Shown piece by piece: positions 1 to 8,850 of a stretch of 64,000 nt of DNA. Origin of the DNA: Roseobacter cerasinus (GTDB lineage Bacteria; Pseudomonadota; Alphaproteobacteria; Rhodobacterales; Rhodobacteraceae). The notes beneath the pieces were generated by a model. The model was not told where the DNA came from. It saw only the letters and a list, made by a program, of their open reading frames with translations, and did no database searches. Where the stretch lies: positions 489,001 through 553,000 of the forward strand of contig NZ_BLIV01000002.1 in NCBI RefSeq assembly GCF_009811755.1. Reading direction: 5' to 3'. Within the stretch, counting starts at the first letter, position 1; each line of letters starts with the position of its first letter. Position numbers and translations under genes: made by a program.

Positions 1-133
1 TGACATGAGCTGAGGCGGTGAAGGGCTGATCAGCGGTGACGACCGTGCAGCCGGATTTCAGGCTGTGATCTTCGGCATTGCCCACGCGCAGGCCGGGCAC
101 ATCGGTGATGAGATTGCGGGGGCCGGGGATCAT
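1..133 (-). CDS. P1 family peptidase (DmpA/S58-like), N-terminal fragment
   Basis: Only the first 44 codons are inside the window; the gene continues past base 1. The visible N-terminus begins MIPGPRNLITDVPGLRVGNA, which is the typical start of P1-family (S58, DmpA/L-aminopeptidase-like) self-processing N-terminal nucleophile hydrolases. The catalytic Ser/Thr would lie outside the window. I took the ATG at 133 because the family alignment starts there and I see no in-frame start or better ribosome site just upstream. It follows the cupin gene on the same strand after about 75 bases, which contain a dispersed repeat. Family call good, exact start uncertain. Confidence 0.72.
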   Translation of the reverse strand, partial: MIPGPRNLITDVPGLRVGNAEDHSLKSGCTVVTADQPFTASAHV

Positions 134-181
134 GTGCAGTTGTTTAAAGGCACGCCCTGCGGGCGCATTCCATGTTTGATT

Positions 182-203
182 TGAGTATTTTTGGAAGGGT
201 GAA
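182..203. repeat. Dispersed intergenic repeat, copy 1
   Basis: A 22-base stretch beginning TGAGTATTTTTGG is identical to 12962-12983. In both places it starts within about 10 bases after the stop codon of a minus-strand gene (cupin at 210; aminotransferase at 12993). Diverged relatives lie at 5376-5398 and 62892-62914. From memory, similar A/T-rich 'TATTTTTGG...TGAAG' strings are common between genes in Rhodobacterales. Function unknown. Confidence 0.7.
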
Positions 204-209
204 ACATCA

Positions 210-560
210 TCAGATGCGTGGTTTGGGGGCTGCGGTGGTGGCGTCACCGGTGTTGGGTTCGCCTTTGGGCTCGATCAACAGCACTTTGCATTCCTGATCG
301 GCGCGGGGGCGGTGGGTGACGCCCTTTGGCACCACAAAAAGCTCACCGGTTTGGACCGGGTGGGAGGTGTCTTCGAGGTCCATGATCATCTCGCCGTCGA
401 GCACCAGAAAGAAATCATCGGTGTCCTCATGCAGATGGAAGGGGAATTCATCCTGAAAGCGGACAACCATCACTTCGTTGTCGTTGTAGTCGGCCACCAC
501 ATGTGGATCCCAGTGGCTGGTGAACTGGTCGAGCTTTTCGGCCAGGTTGATGGGTTTCAT
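210..560 (-). CDS. Small cupin-domain protein
   Basis: A 116-residue single-domain cupin. The metal-site motif is visible as PFHLHEDTDDFFLVLDGE followed by GELFVVPKGVTHRP, giving the His/His/Glu and distal His ligands of a beta-barrel cupin. Substrate unknown. Its ATG (560-558) overlaps the TGA of the upstream dehydrogenase in an ATGA junction, with GGAGG about nine bases upstream, so I prefer it to an in-frame GTG six bases earlier. The overlap implies translational coupling to the dehydrogenase. Confidence 0.85.
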   Translation of the reverse strand: MKPINLAEKLDQFTSHWDPHVVADYNDNEVMVVRFQDEFPFHLHEDTDDFFLVLDGEMIMDLEDTSHPVQTGELFVVPKGVTHRPRADQECKVLLIEPKGEPNTGDATTAAPKPRI

Positions 561-1303
561 ATGCACCGCCCTCCGTCGACTTCCATGGCTACGCCGGTGA
601 TCATGGAAGCCTCATCCGAGCACAGAAAGCAAGCCGCGTTGCCAAGATCCTGCGGGGTCGAGAAACGGCCCAGCGGGATGGTGGCGAGGAATTTGGCGCG
701 CATTTCGGGGGTGTCTTCGCCCATGAAGGATTTGAGCAGCGGGGTTTCGCCCGCCACAGGGTTCAGGGCATTGACCCGCACGCCGCTTGGCGCAAGCTCC
801 ACGGCCATCGCCTTGGTTGCCGTGATCATCCAGCCCTTGGAGGCGTTGTACCAATTGAGACGTGGACGTGGCGAGACACCGGCGGTGGAGGCGATATTGA
901 GGATCGCGCCGACCTTCCGGGTTTTCATGTTGGGCACAAAGGCGCGGGCGGTCAGATAGACGGATTTGGCGTTGACTGCGAGCACGCGGTCAAAGTCTTG
1001 TTCGCTGACCTCCTCCAGAGGGGTGGGCAGATGTGTAACGCCTGCATTGTTCACCAGGATATCCACGTGCCCCCAGGCGTCCAGCGCCGCGCGGGCCATG
1101 GCGTTGACCGAGGGGCCATCCGCGACATCGACCTCCTGCGCCATCGCGTGATCGCCCATCTGATCTGAAAGCTCCTGGGCGGCGCTCTTGTTGATATCCG
1201 CGATCATCACCCGGGCCCCTTCGGAGGTGAACTTGCGCACGATCCCCGCACCAAAGCCGGAGGCCCCGCCGGTGACGATGGCTGTCTTTCCTGTCAGTCG
1301 CAT
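557..1303 (-). CDS. Short-chain dehydrogenase/reductase (SDR)
   Basis: A 248-residue classical SDR. An N-terminal Rossmann motif TGGASGFG (about 11-18), NNAG (about 85-88) and a catalytic triad Ser139, Tyr152, Lys156 (YNASK) are visible, with PG/NPVAGETP near the substrate loop. It should be an NAD(P)-dependent oxidoreductase; the substrate cannot be read from sequence (annotation of relatives ranges over 3-oxoacyl-ACP reductase and glucose 1-dehydrogenase). AGGGAGA precedes the ATG. It is translationally coupled to the cupin gene and follows the GNAT gene after 87 bases on the same strand. Confidence 0.9.
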   Translation of the reverse strand: MRLTGKTAIVTGGASGFGAGIVRKFTSEGARVMIADINKSAAQELSDQMGDHAMAQEVDVADGPSVNAMARAALDAWGHVDILVNNAGVTHLPTPLEEVSEQDFDRVLAVNAKSVYLTARAFVPNMKTRKVGAILNIASTAGVSPRPRLNWYNASKGWMITATKAMAVELAPSGVRVNALNPVAGETPLLKSFMGEDTPEMRAKFLATIPLGRFSTPQDLGNAACFLCSDEASMITGVAMEVDGGRCI

Positions 1304-1390
1304 GGTGTTCTCCCTGTCTTATGTCCTGAGCATACCGCAAATTGCGCGGCAGCGTGGGCTTTGTGAGAGGGACAGGCGGATTATGCGCTC

Positions 1391-1888
1391 TCAAAGATCG
1401 CAGGTCAGGACCCAACGGTTGTGGCCATCGCTGTCGGGAGTAGCAAGCGCATAGCGATGCGGCAGGAAGCCCTGCTGGATCCAGAAGTGCATGGCGCGGG
1501 GATTGGCCTCCAGCACTGACAATTTGAGGGAGGCGACGGCTTGGGCGGTGGCATGCTCTTTGATCAGGCCAACCGTGGCAGTCCCGATCCCGCGCCCTCG
1601 AAAGGCGGGGTCGAGCAACACCAGACCGATCCACCAGTCGTTGGGGAATTCATAGCCGCGGGCAATGCAGACAATGCCCGCCATGGCGGGCCCCTCCATG
1701 ACCGCAAAGTGCAGCAAATCATCCGTTGTCAGCCCTGGAGGAGCGGCGGTGAAGAAGCTGTCGACAAAGTCGTGTGTGGGCGCATGGCCAATCTCCAACG
1801 TCACGTAGTCGGTGGCTCGTAGGGTCAGGTTGAACACATCGCTTGCGTGTTCGGTTTGCGTGATGGGAGAGAGCTTCAGACCGGGCAT
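1391..1888 (-). CDS. GNAT family N-acetyltransferase
   Basis: 165 residues with the acetyl-CoA binding signature of GNAT enzymes (LLDPAFRGRGIGTATVGLI, a Q/RxxGxG/A loop, about residues 92-110) and the C-terminal motif B region ANPRAMHFWIQQGF. Acceptor substrate unknown. GGAGG lies eight bases before the ATG. It starts 48 bases after the stop of the peptide-transporter ATPase gene on the same strand, so it is probably the tail of that transcript; an acetyltransferase linked to an imported amine or peptide would fit but is inference. Confidence 0.85.
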   Translation of the reverse strand: MPGLKLSPITQTEHASDVFNLTLRATDYVTLEIGHAPTHDFVDSFFTAAPPGLTTDDLLHFAVMEGPAMAGIVCIARGYEFPNDWWIGLVLLDPAFRGRGIGTATVGLIKEHATAQAVASLKLSVLEANPRAMHFWIQQGFLPHRYALATPDSDGHNRWVLTCDL

Positions 1889-1936
1889 GTGGCTGCCCTC
1901 CGTCGGCAGACGCCGTCGGGTGCAGTCGGGTGGGGG

Positions 1937-3544
1937 TCAGATCCGGTCTCCATCAAGGGGCTGCATCCTCAGATCGGGCAGCTTTGGCACCGCCGCAATA
2001 AGCTTTTTGGTGTAAGGATGTTGAGGCTTCGTAAAGACGGCATCAGTTTGTCCTTGCTCAACAATTTCACCGGCCTGCATGACAAGCACGCGGTCGGTCA
2101 CGGACCGTACCACGCCGAGGTCATGAGAGATGAAGAGATAAGTCAGCCCATGGGTGCGGCAGAGGTCTGCGATCAGGTCGAGGATCTGCGCGCGCACCGA
2201 GACGTCGAGAGCCGAGACAGCTTCGTCAAAAATGATCAGATCGGGTTTGATGATCAGCGCGCGGGCAATGGCGAGGCGCTGACGTTGGCCGCCGGAGAAT
2301 TCATGGATGTAGCGGCTGGCATCCTCAGGTTTGAGGCCAACAGCTGTCAGCGCGTCGGCCATGACGTCGCGCCGGATCGGACCGCGCGGTGGGCTATCCA
2401 GCAGATGAAACGGCTCGGTGATCAGGCGTGCGACGCGGTGACGGGGGTTGAAGCTGCCGAACGGATCCTGGAAGACCACTTGCATACGGCGGCGGATCTT
2501 GAGGTTCGCTTTGCCTTGGGTGGTGACAGGGGTCCCATCGAGCAGGATCTGCCCTCGGCTGGGCGCCTCAAGCCCGAGGAGCGCGCGCGTGAGCGTGGAC
2601 TTGCCGCAGCCGCTTTCGCCCACAAGGCCCAGCCGCTCCCCATGCATCAGCGTGAAGCTCACGTCTTTCACCGCGTCGAACTGGCCCGGGCGTGCGAAGG
2701 GGCGTGGGCGGGGCAGGCGATAGCTGCACTGCAGGTGCTGTACGTCGAGCAAGGCTGTGGGGGGTGGCGGCTTTGGCAGCTTGACCTGATGGGTCGAGGC
2801 TTTAAAGAGCATCCGCGTATATGGGTGCTGCCTGGTTTGCAGCATGTGGTGGGTTCGCCCAGTTTCGACGATCTCACCATCGCGCATGATGGCGATCCGG
2901 TCAGCGGTGTCAGCGACGACAGCCAGGTCATGGGTGATCAGGATCAGCCCCATGCCAAAATCCCGCACCAGCTCTTTCAGCAAGGTGAGGATCTGTGCCT
3001 GCGTCGTTACATCAAGCGCGGTTGTCGGCTCATCTGCGATCAGCAGCTTGGGGCGCAGAGCGATGGCCATGGCGATCACTACGCGCTGACGCTGACCGCC
3101 CGAAAGTTCGTGCGGATAGCGGTTTGGCGGGACACGATCAGGTGGCAGGCCGACGCGGGTGAGAATGTCGCGCATCTGGGTGTCTGCGTCGGCTGAGGGG
3201 GCGTGCAGACGGATGGTTTCGGCCACTTGCCGTCCAATGCTGTGCACCGGGTTAAGCGCGGTCATCGGCTCCTGAAAGATCATGCCGATATCGTTGCCGC
3301 GCAGGGCGCAGAGATCCCGTTCGGGCAGGGTGGTCAGCTCTGCCCCATCAAGGCGGATGCTGCCGCTGGTCCGCGCTGCGCGCGGGAGCAGCTGCATGAT
3401 GGCCAGCGCGGTCATGGATTTTCCGGAGCCGCTTTCGCCGGTGATCGCGAGGATCTCACCCGGGTTGACGCGCAGGCTGACGCTCTTGAGGATGTCCGCC
3501 TCGCCGATCCACAGGGACAGATTGTCGATGTGCAGCAGGCTCAT
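1937..3544 (-). CDS. Peptide ABC transporter, fused two-domain ATPase (DppD-DppF type)
   Basis: 535 residues carrying two complete ABC nucleotide-binding domains. Domain 1 has Walker A GESGSGKS (36-43), signature LSGGQRQR and Walker [13 protein letters not shown]. Domain 2 has [17 protein letters not shown] and [12 protein letters not shown]. Both carry the oligopeptide C-terminal extension ([16 protein letters not shown]). It energises uptake of di/oligopeptides or related solutes through the two permeases encoded upstream. Its ATG overlaps the TGA of the DppC-type gene (ATGA), so permease and ATPase are coupled. Fused ATPases like this resemble GsiA/YejF. Confidence 0.93.
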   Translation of the reverse strand: MSLLHIDNLSLWIGEADILKSVSLRVNPGEILAITGESGSGKSMTALAIMQLLPRAARTSGSIRLDGAELTTLPERDLCALRGNDIGMIFQEPMTALNPVHSIGRQVAETIRLHAPSADADTQMRDILTRVGLPPDRVPPNRYPHELSGGQRQRVVIAMAIALRPKLLIADEPTTALDVTTQAQILTLLKELVRDFGMGLILITHDLAVVADTADRIAIMRDGEIVETGRTHHMLQTRQHPYTRMLFKASTHQVKLPKPPPPTALLDVQHLQCSYRLPRPRPFARPGQFDAVKDVSFTLMHGERLGLVGESGCGKSTLTRALLGLEAPSRGQILLDGTPVTTQGKANLKIRRRMQVVFQDPFGSFNPRHRVARLITEPFHLLDSPPRGPIRRDVMADALTAVGLKPEDASRYIHEFSGGQRQRLAIARALIIKPDLIIFDEAVSALDVSVRAQILDLIADLCRTHGLTYLFISHDLGVVRSVTDRVLVMQAGEIVEQGQTDAVFTKPQHPYTKKLIAAVPKLPDLRMQPLDGDRI

Positions 3545-4356
3545 GTCCGGGCCTTTTGCAATCGAGGGTCGAGTGCATCCCGCAGCCCGTCACCGAGCAG
3601 GTTCAGCCCCATCACAATGCCGATGATCGCGACCCCTGGGACGATAGCGATATGTGGGGCGAGGGTCACCAGCGTCTGCGCATCTGCCAGCATGCGACCC
3701 AGTGACGGTGTGGGGGGCTGTACGCCGAGGCCTACGAAGCTGAGTGCTGCTTCAACCTGAATGCCGAGTGCAAACTGGATGGTGCCTTGCACGATCAGCA
3801 GGTTCAGGACGTTGGGCAGGATGTGCTCAATGGAGATATGGGCGTGCGACTTTCCGGCGACGCGGGCGGCGAGGATGAACTCCCGCTCCCACAGCGGGAG
3901 TGCGCCGCCGCGGGTGACGCGGGCAAAGACGGGGATGTTGAAGATGCCAAAGGCGACGATGGCGTTTGTGGCCGAGGGGCCGAAGACCGCGGTGATCAGG
4001 ATCGCCATGACCAGGAGCGGGAAGGCAAAGACAATATCATTGCCGCGCATGATTGTCTCGTCGAGCCAGTTGCCTTTGTGCATCGCCGCTGCCAGCCCGA
4101 GGGGGACGCCGAGGCTCAGGCCGATGGCCAAGGCCAGCAGGGCAACCCCAAGCGAGGTGCGCGCGCCCACCATCACCATGCTGAGGATATCGCGGCCCAG
4201 ATGGTCGGTGCCCAGCAGATGTGCGGCGCCGGGCGGTTGCAATTTGTTGGGAATGTTGAGGCTGGTGTGGTCATAGGGTGTCCAGACTAGCGATAGAAGC
4301 GCCAGGCCGATGAGCAACGTGGAGAGCGCGGCTCCGATGATCAGAGTGCGGGTCAT
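3541..4356 (-). CDS. Peptide ABC transporter permease, DppC type
   Basis: 271-residue inner-membrane permease with the DppC hallmarks: GTDHLGRDIL after the first transmembrane segment, and the EAA loop with GKSHAHISIEHILPNVLNLLI. ALSFVGLGVQPPTPSLG near the C-terminus is diagnostic for the OppC/DppC family. The reading frame is open further upstream, but the ATG at 4356 sits in an ATGA overlap with the preceding permease gene and starts right at the first membrane segment, so it is the likely start. Partner of the DppB-type permease and the fused ATPase. Confidence 0.93.
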   Translation of the reverse strand: MTRTLIIGAALSTLLIGLALLSLVWTPYDHTSLNIPNKLQPPGAAHLLGTDHLGRDILSMVMVGARTSLGVALLALAIGLSLGVPLGLAAAMHKGNWLDETIMRGNDIVFAFPLLVMAILITAVFGPSATNAIVAFGIFNIPVFARVTRGGALPLWEREFILAARVAGKSHAHISIEHILPNVLNLLIVQGTIQFALGIQVEAALSFVGLGVQPPTPSLGRMLADAQTLVTLAPHIAIVPGVAIIGIVMGLNLLGDGLRDALDPRLQKART

Positions 4357-5300
4357 TTGGGCGACCTCAGGCGCGGGTCGACGACGGCGTAGGCAAGATC
4401 GACCAGGAAGTTGATCAGGATCACCGCGAAGACCACCAGCATCACCACGCTTTCCACCACGATCAGGTCGCGGGCGGAGATCGACTGGAAGATCAGCCGT
4501 CCAAGACCCGGCAGGTAGAAGACCTGTTCGATGATGATGGTGCCCGCAAAGAGGAACGAGAACTGCAGCCCGATGATGGTCAGCACCGGGATCATCGCGT
4601 TGCGCAGCCCGTGGCGCCACAGGGTCTGGCGGGCGGAGAGGCCCTTGGCGCGGGCGGTGCGCATGAAGTCTTCACCCAGTACGTCGAGCAGGGCGGAACG
4701 CATCACACGGGTGAGAATCGCGGCCTGCGGCAGAGCGAGTGCGATGGCGGGCAGCGTGAGCGAGGTGAGACCGGCCAGCAGCCCCTTGTCCCAGCCCGCG
4801 AAGCCACCTGCGGGGAACCAGCGCAGCTGGATTGCAAACACCAGCACGAGCATCATCGCAAACCAGAAGTTGGGTAGTGCGACGCCGAATTGTGTGGCGC
4901 CCATGACGCCCAGATCGCCCGGCCGGCCCCGCCGGGAGGCCGCGAAGATGCCTGCGGGAAAGGCAATTAGAATAGAGAGGATCAGCGCATAGAGCGCGAG
5001 CGGCAGGGAGACGGCGATGCGGTCGGCCACCATCTCGGCCACGGGCGTGCGGTAGGTGTAGGAGGTGCCGAAATCGCCCGTCAGCATCCCGCCGACCCAG
5101 GTCAGATAGCGCTGCACCTTGGGTACATCGAGACCCAATTCAGCACGCAGGGCGGCCAGGGTTTCGGGCTGCGCGTTGATCCCCAGCATGAAGGAGGCCG
5201 GATCCCCCGGGGCCACCTCGATCAGTGCGAAGATGATCAGTGACGCCACTGCGAGGCTGAGGACAAGCGAGGCCAGACGTTTGAGCATATAACGCAGCAT
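4353..5300 (-). CDS. Peptide ABC transporter permease, DppB type
   Basis: 315 residues, about six membrane segments. It starts MLRYMLKRLASLVLSL, typical of DppB/OppB. The EAA region is RTARAKGLSARQTLWRHGLRN and the tail is YAVVDPRLR, as in the family. First gene of the minus-strand transporter operon (DppB-DppC-ATPase). No strong Shine-Dalgarno is seen before either candidate ATG (5300 or four codons later). The likely substrate-binding protein (7251-8720) is on the same strand but separated by two unrelated genes. Confidence 0.92.
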   Translation of the reverse strand: MLRYMLKRLASLVLSLAVASLIIFALIEVAPGDPASFMLGINAQPETLAALRAELGLDVPKVQRYLTWVGGMLTGDFGTSYTYRTPVAEMVADRIAVSLPLALYALILSILIAFPAGIFAASRRGRPGDLGVMGATQFGVALPNFWFAMMLVLVFAIQLRWFPAGGFAGWDKGLLAGLTSLTLPAIALALPQAAILTRVMRSALLDVLGEDFMRTARAKGLSARQTLWRHGLRNAMIPVLTIIGLQFSFLFAGTIIIEQVFYLPGLGRLIFQSISARDLIVVESVVMLVVFAVILINFLVDLAYAVVDPRLRSPK

Positions 5301-5375
5301 TGTGGCTGAGGTTAATGGATTTGCGGGTGATGTGTACCTCTATCGTTTGTCGTGTCGGCGGTGACGTTGGGGTTT

Positions 5376-5398
5376 GCATATTTTGGGGAACAATGAAG
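5376..5398. repeat. Dispersed intergenic repeat, diverged copy
   Basis: GCATATTTTGGGGAACAATGAAG matches the 62892-62914 copy (GCATATTTCTTGAACAATGAAGG) at most positions and the 182/12962 copies more loosely. Unlike the other three it does not directly follow a minus-strand stop codon; it lies between the permease start and the deacetylase-like gene. Confidence 0.5.
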
Positions 5399-5450
5399 CG
5401 GACCTCCCCCGCGCTTGTTGTTGACCGGGCTCGGTATAGGTTGGGGGCTT

Positions 5451-6596
5451 ATGGAGCAGCCTCTTTTCATCGGAGCGGAGATCTTCCGCCATTCCAGCTA
5501 TGGCCGCTGGCACCCGCTGCGGGTGCCGCGTGTGAGCACCGTGATGGACCTCAGCCGTGCGTTGGGGTGGTTGCCGAAAGAGCAGTTCATCACCGCGCCG
5601 CGCGCCAAGCCAAAGGCACTGGAGGTCTGGCACACGCCGGACTATGTGGCCGCCCTGCAGCGGGTTGAGGCGACGCAGCACAGGACGGATGAAGACCTGC
5701 GGCGGCATGATATCGGGTCGGTCACGAACCCGGTCTACCCGGAGATTTACCGGCGACCTGCCACGGCCGCGGGTGGCTCGCTTCTGGCAGGTGAGCTGTT
5801 GCGCGAGGGAGGTGTCATCTACAACCCGCCCGGCGGGACGCACCACGGGATGCCGGACCGGGCCAACGGGTTTTGCTACCTGAATGACCCGGTTCTGGCG
5901 ATGCTGAGCCTGCGCCGCAATGGCGTGCGGCGGATCGCTTATGTGGACATCGATGCGCATCATTGTGACGGGGTGGCCGTGGGGTTCCACGGCGATCCCG
6001 ACTGCCTGATGATTTCGGTGCATGAGGAGCGGCTCTGGCCGCGTACGGGGGTGCTGGAGGATGACGCAGGCGGCTCGGCGCTGAACCTGCCTGTGCCACG
6101 AGGGCTGAACGACAGCGAGATGGCCTTCATCTGCGAGGCGTTGATTGTGCCGCAGGTCGCGGCGTTCCGACCGGATGCGGTGGTGCTGCTCTGCGGAGCG
6201 GACGGGGTCGAGGAAGACCCGCTGGCGCATCTGTCCTTGAGCAACAACGCGCATTGGGCGGTTGTCGAGGCCTTGATGAGTATGGCGCCTCGGCTTCTGG
6301 TGCTGGGCGGCGGCGGCTACAACCCGTGGTCTGTCGGGCGGCTCTGGACCGGTGTCTGGGCCACGCTGAACGGCCATGTCATCCCGGAGTGGCTTCCTGC
6401 GGAGGCTGAGGCGGTTCTTCGCGCCCTGCGGTGGGAGAACACGCGCAGAGGCAGGAACCCGCCGGACCATTGGTTCACCACCTTGCGGGATGCACAGCGC
6501 GTTGGCCCGGTACGCGATGCAATCAAGGATCGCGTGCATCTGCTCACGCATGGATCTGTTGGCCGGTTTGGCCAATCACAGCGGAGTATGGGGTAG
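5451..6596 (+). CDS. Histone deacetylase family (AcuC/HDLP-like) amidohydrolase
   Basis: 381 residues of the arginase/deacetylase fold. The zinc ligands are visible as Asp168 and His170 in DIDAHHCDG and Asp251 in CGADG. The tandem His pair is in GGTHHG, and the GGGGYNP loop is near the end. Bacterial members deacetylate acetyl-CoA synthetase (AcuC) or acetylated polyamines; either role is possible and the sequence does not decide. I chose the ATG at 5451 (MEQPLFIGAEIF) over an upstream TTG because the family alignment starts there. It is encoded on the plus strand within an otherwise minus-strand transporter region. Confidence 0.9.
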   Translation: MEQPLFIGAEIFRHSSYGRWHPLRVPRVSTVMDLSRALGWLPKEQFITAPRAKPKALEVWHTPDYVAALQRVEATQHRTDEDLRRHDIGSVTNPVYPEIYRRPATAAGGSLLAGELLREGGVIYNPPGGTHHGMPDRANGFCYLNDPVLAMLSLRRNGVRRIAYVDIDAHHCDGVAVGFHGDPDCLMISVHEERLWPRTGVLEDDAGGSALNLPVPRGLNDSEMAFICEALIVPQVAAFRPDAVVLLCGADGVEEDPLAHLSLSNNAHWAVVEALMSMAPRLLVLGGGGYNPWSVGRLWTGVWATLNGHVIPEWLPAEAEAVLRALRWENTRRGRNPPDHWFTTLRDAQRVGPVRDAIKDRVHLLTHGSVGRFGQSQRSMG

Positions 6597-6724
6597 CGTG
6601 GAAAAACTGGAGTCCGACGCGTCGATCTTGCCTTCACCGCGCCGGTGGCAGTGCCGATCCAGACAAGGGAACAGGGCGTGCAACTGGCGTTGTGGTCAAC
6701 CCGCCGCGACGGCGCCCGGTCGCC

Positions 6725-6934
6725 TCAGACCGGCATATTGTCGAACATGTCTTCGATGGCTTCGTCGCGCAGGTCGTTGTTCATCCGCTCCAGGCGGCGC
6801 GGCACGATCTGTCCGGAGGCTTTGAGCGTTGCGATCACGCGGTCGAACTGGGGTTGCAGCGCGATGCGCTCTTTCGCCGAGGCGTTCTCGATCAGGTGCT
6901 CCAGGTGGGACGCGCGCTGTTGTAGCTCGGTCAA
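6725..6934 (-). CDS. Conserved small protein, 69 aa, TTG start
   Basis: Predicted to be an all-helical soluble protein rich in Leu, Glu, Gln and Arg (TELQQRASHLEHLIENAS...), ending FDNMPV. I recognise the pattern as a small uncharacterised family common in Rhodobacterales; no function is known to me. The TTG at 6934 is chosen because AAAGGAGA lies five bases before it; upstream codons to an ATG lack such a site. A TACAAT-like -10 lies near 7012-7017 and an FNR-type half-palindrome pair at 7104-7117 upstream. Confidence 0.65.
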   Translation of the reverse strand: MTELQQRASHLEHLIENASAKERIALQPQFDRVIATLKASGQIVPRRLERMNNDLRDEAIEDMFDNMPV

Positions 6935-7103
6935 GGCAGTCTCCTTTCGTCCAAAGAGGGGTGTCTTGCAGGATGCAGCAGCTTCGGATCTTCTCTCATC
7001 CGAATGTCTATATTGTACCCGGAAAAGTAGAATAGCAGCAAGCAAATGCGTAATAATTAGGCGCGGCTTTTGGTCCTGATTGCAGCTTAAGCAGCTCGAT
7101 TTT

Positions 7104-7117
7104 TTGACCTAGATCAA
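7104..7117. promoter_or_regulatory. FNR/FnrL-type site TTGAC-N4-ATCAA
   Basis: TTGACCTAGATCAA is a one-mismatch version of the FNR consensus TTGAT-N4-ATCAA, and the TTGAC variant is known for alphaproteobacterial FnrL-type regulators. The only gene whose start faces it is the 69-residue protein (start 6934, minus strand). It is about 95 bases upstream of the best -10 candidate, which is far for classical activation, so the assignment is tentative. Confidence 0.4.
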
Positions 7118-7170
7118 TTGCTGCGAAGTCCAGACGCTATCGTATGGAAATTGCTGTTTTGCGGCGGAGT

Positions 7171-7210
7171 GCAGTGAGCCTCCGGGTCTCAATTCCCGAA
7201 GGCTCACTGC
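7171..7210. terminator. Large hairpin after the binding-protein gene
   Basis: Sixteen-base arms (GCAGTGAGCCTCCGGG / CCCGAAGGCTCACTGC) with one mismatch and an 8-base loop. It starts 41 bases downstream of the minus-strand binding-protein stop. There is no T-run on either side, so it may be a terminator or an mRNA 3'-end stabiliser. Confidence 0.6.
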
Positions 7211-7250
7211 AAGGTGATTCGCATGATTGGTGGAGCTGGCGGCCTACGCT

Positions 7251-8720
7251 CTATTCGGCCCAGCTCACGCCGGTCAGGTCGGTCGCCTGGGTCGGGGCGT
7301 TGGTCCAGAGACCCTGCAGCCCGGCTTTCGCGACGGACAATTGCGCCAACTGAAAGAGATAGCTGTTCACGTAGTCATCGGCGATCATCCGCTGCGCCTC
7401 GCCCATCATTCGGGTCCGCGCGTCCGGGTCGGTGGTGCTGTTGAGTGAGGTGATCAGCGCCTGGAACTCCGGATTGTCATATTGGAAATAATAGTCTGGG
7501 TTGGCGTAAATGCCGATGTCCATCGGTTCCGTGTGGCTGATGATGGTCAGGCCGAAATCCTTACCGCGAAAGACGCTTTCCAACCACTGCGCCCATTCGA
7601 CATTGATGATCTTGGCGGTGATGCCGACCTCTGCCAGCTGAGCTGCGATGATCTCGCCGCCGCGCCGGGCGTAGGCGGGCGGCGGCAGATGCAGGGTGGT
7701 CTCGAACCCGTCGGGCAGGCCAGCCTCGGCCAGCAGCGCGCGGGCCTTCTCCGGGTCGTAAGCCGATTGGCTGGTCAGGTCCTTGTAGGCGGGGTTGTGC
7801 GGCGCGAAATGCGTCCCGATGGGGGTGCCATAGCCGAACATCGCCCCGTCTATGATCGCCTGCCGGTCGATGGCATGGGCCATGGCCTGCCGCACCCGCG
7901 GGTTGTCGAAAGGCGGCATCTTGTTGTTGGTGCTCAGGATCGTCTCGCCTTCGGTGGACCCCACGAGCACCTGGAAGCGCGGGTCCGCCTCGAACTGCGG
8001 AAGGTTCTCGGGAGCGGGGAAGGCATAGAAGTAGTCCACGTCCTCGGCCATCACCGCCGCGAAGGCTGCGGTGGGGTCGGAAATGAACTTGAACGTCGCC
8101 GCTTCTAGGGCTGCGGGCGTGCCCCAGTAGTCCTCGTTGCGGGCCAGCTCGATGCGGTCGGACTGCACCCAGTCCACGAATTTGAACGCACCGGTGCCGA
8201 TGGGCTTTTGCTTGATGCCGTCTATGCTTTCAGGAGCGACGATCACCGCGTCCCCCCAGGCGAGGTTGAAGAGCATGTTGCCGTTGGGCTCCGACAGGGT
8301 CAGCTGCACGGTCAGCGGGTCGATTACCTCCACTGAAGAGATCGCGGTATAGAGTGCCTTCTGCGCGTTGGCGCTGTCTTCGGCGAGGATCCGGTCGAGG
8401 GTGAACTTCACATCTTCGGCGTCCATCACCGTGCCGTCATGGAAGGTCACGCCGGAGCGGAGCGTGAAGGTGTAGGTTAGGCCATCGTCGCTGATCTCCC
8501 AGCTCTCCGCGAGACCGGGCACGACGGAGCCATCGGCCATGAAGCGGGTGAGCCCTTCGAAGACGTTGGAGTAGAGCACTGTGTCGATTGCCCCTGCAGC
8601 GGCCGACGTCGGGTCCAGATGCGGCGGTTCGAGTTGTACGGCGACGGTGATGTCGGTTTGGGCGTGTGCGCCTAGGCCGATCAGACAGGCGGCGGTGGTC
8701 ATCATCAGGCGGTGGAACAT
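7251..8720 (-). CDS. Peptide ABC transporter substrate-binding protein (family 5)
   Basis: 489 residues. It starts with a Sec signal peptide ([21 protein letters not shown], cleavage probably after AHA). The SBP_bac_5 fold follows, with [16 protein letters not shown], the conserved [22 protein letters not shown] block and [13 protein letters not shown]. Periplasmic receptor for peptides or similar solutes, most likely for the DppB-DppC-ATPase operon at 1937-5300. GGAGACC precedes the ATG at 8720; the longer upstream frame lacks a signal peptide at its start. It is divergent from panB. Confidence 0.92.
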   Translation of the reverse strand: MFHRLMMTTAACLIGLGAHAQTDITVAVQLEPPHLDPTSAAAGAIDTVLYSNVFEGLTRFMADGSVVPGLAESWEISDDGLTYTFTLRSGVTFHDGTVMDAEDVKFTLDRILAEDSANAQKALYTAISSVEVIDPLTVQLTLSEPNGNMLFNLAWGDAVIVAPESIDGIKQKPIGTGAFKFVDWVQSDRIELARNEDYWGTPAALEAATFKFISDPTAAFAAVMAEDVDYFYAFPAPENLPQFEADPRFQVLVGSTEGETILSTNNKMPPFDNPRVRQAMAHAIDRQAIIDGAMFGYGTPIGTHFAPHNPAYKDLTSQSAYDPEKARALLAEAGLPDGFETTLHLPPPAYARRGGEIIAAQLAEVGITAKIINVEWAQWLESVFRGKDFGLTIISHTEPMDIGIYANPDYYFQYDNPEFQALITSLNSTTDPDARTRMMGEAQRMIADDYVNSYLFQLAQLSVAKAGLQGLWTNAPTQATDLTGVSWAE

Positions 8721-8850
8721 GGTGGTCTCCCCATGGATGCGGTTGTGCCCACAGCTTTCCCGCAAACGCCGTGTCGCGCAAGGGACAGGTGGCACGGGCG
8801 CGCGGGGCCTGCTATGTCGCGCGCCAAGGATCCATGGAAAGGCTCGTGCC

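Larger units (their letters stand above)
6935..7250. other. 316-base intergenic region
   Basis: No credible gene. It contains the leader of the 69-residue protein, a possible minus-strand -10 element (rc of 7012-7017, TACAAT), an FNR-like site at 7104-7117 and a large hairpin at 7171-7210 just after the binding-protein gene. Confidence 0.7.

Noticed and set aside
1847-3196. 449-codon plus-strand frame over the peptide-transporter ATPase
   Set aside because: Runs opposite to two intact ABC domains; no family features in its translation.
5387-5411. GGAAC at 5387 as an EcfG promoter for the deacetylase-like gene
   Set aside because: It is part of the dispersed repeat and no CGTT lies 16-17 bases downstream.
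5340-6575. 411-codon minus-strand frame over the deacetylase-like gene
   Set aside because: Antisense shadow; the plus-strand frame has all zinc ligands of its family.
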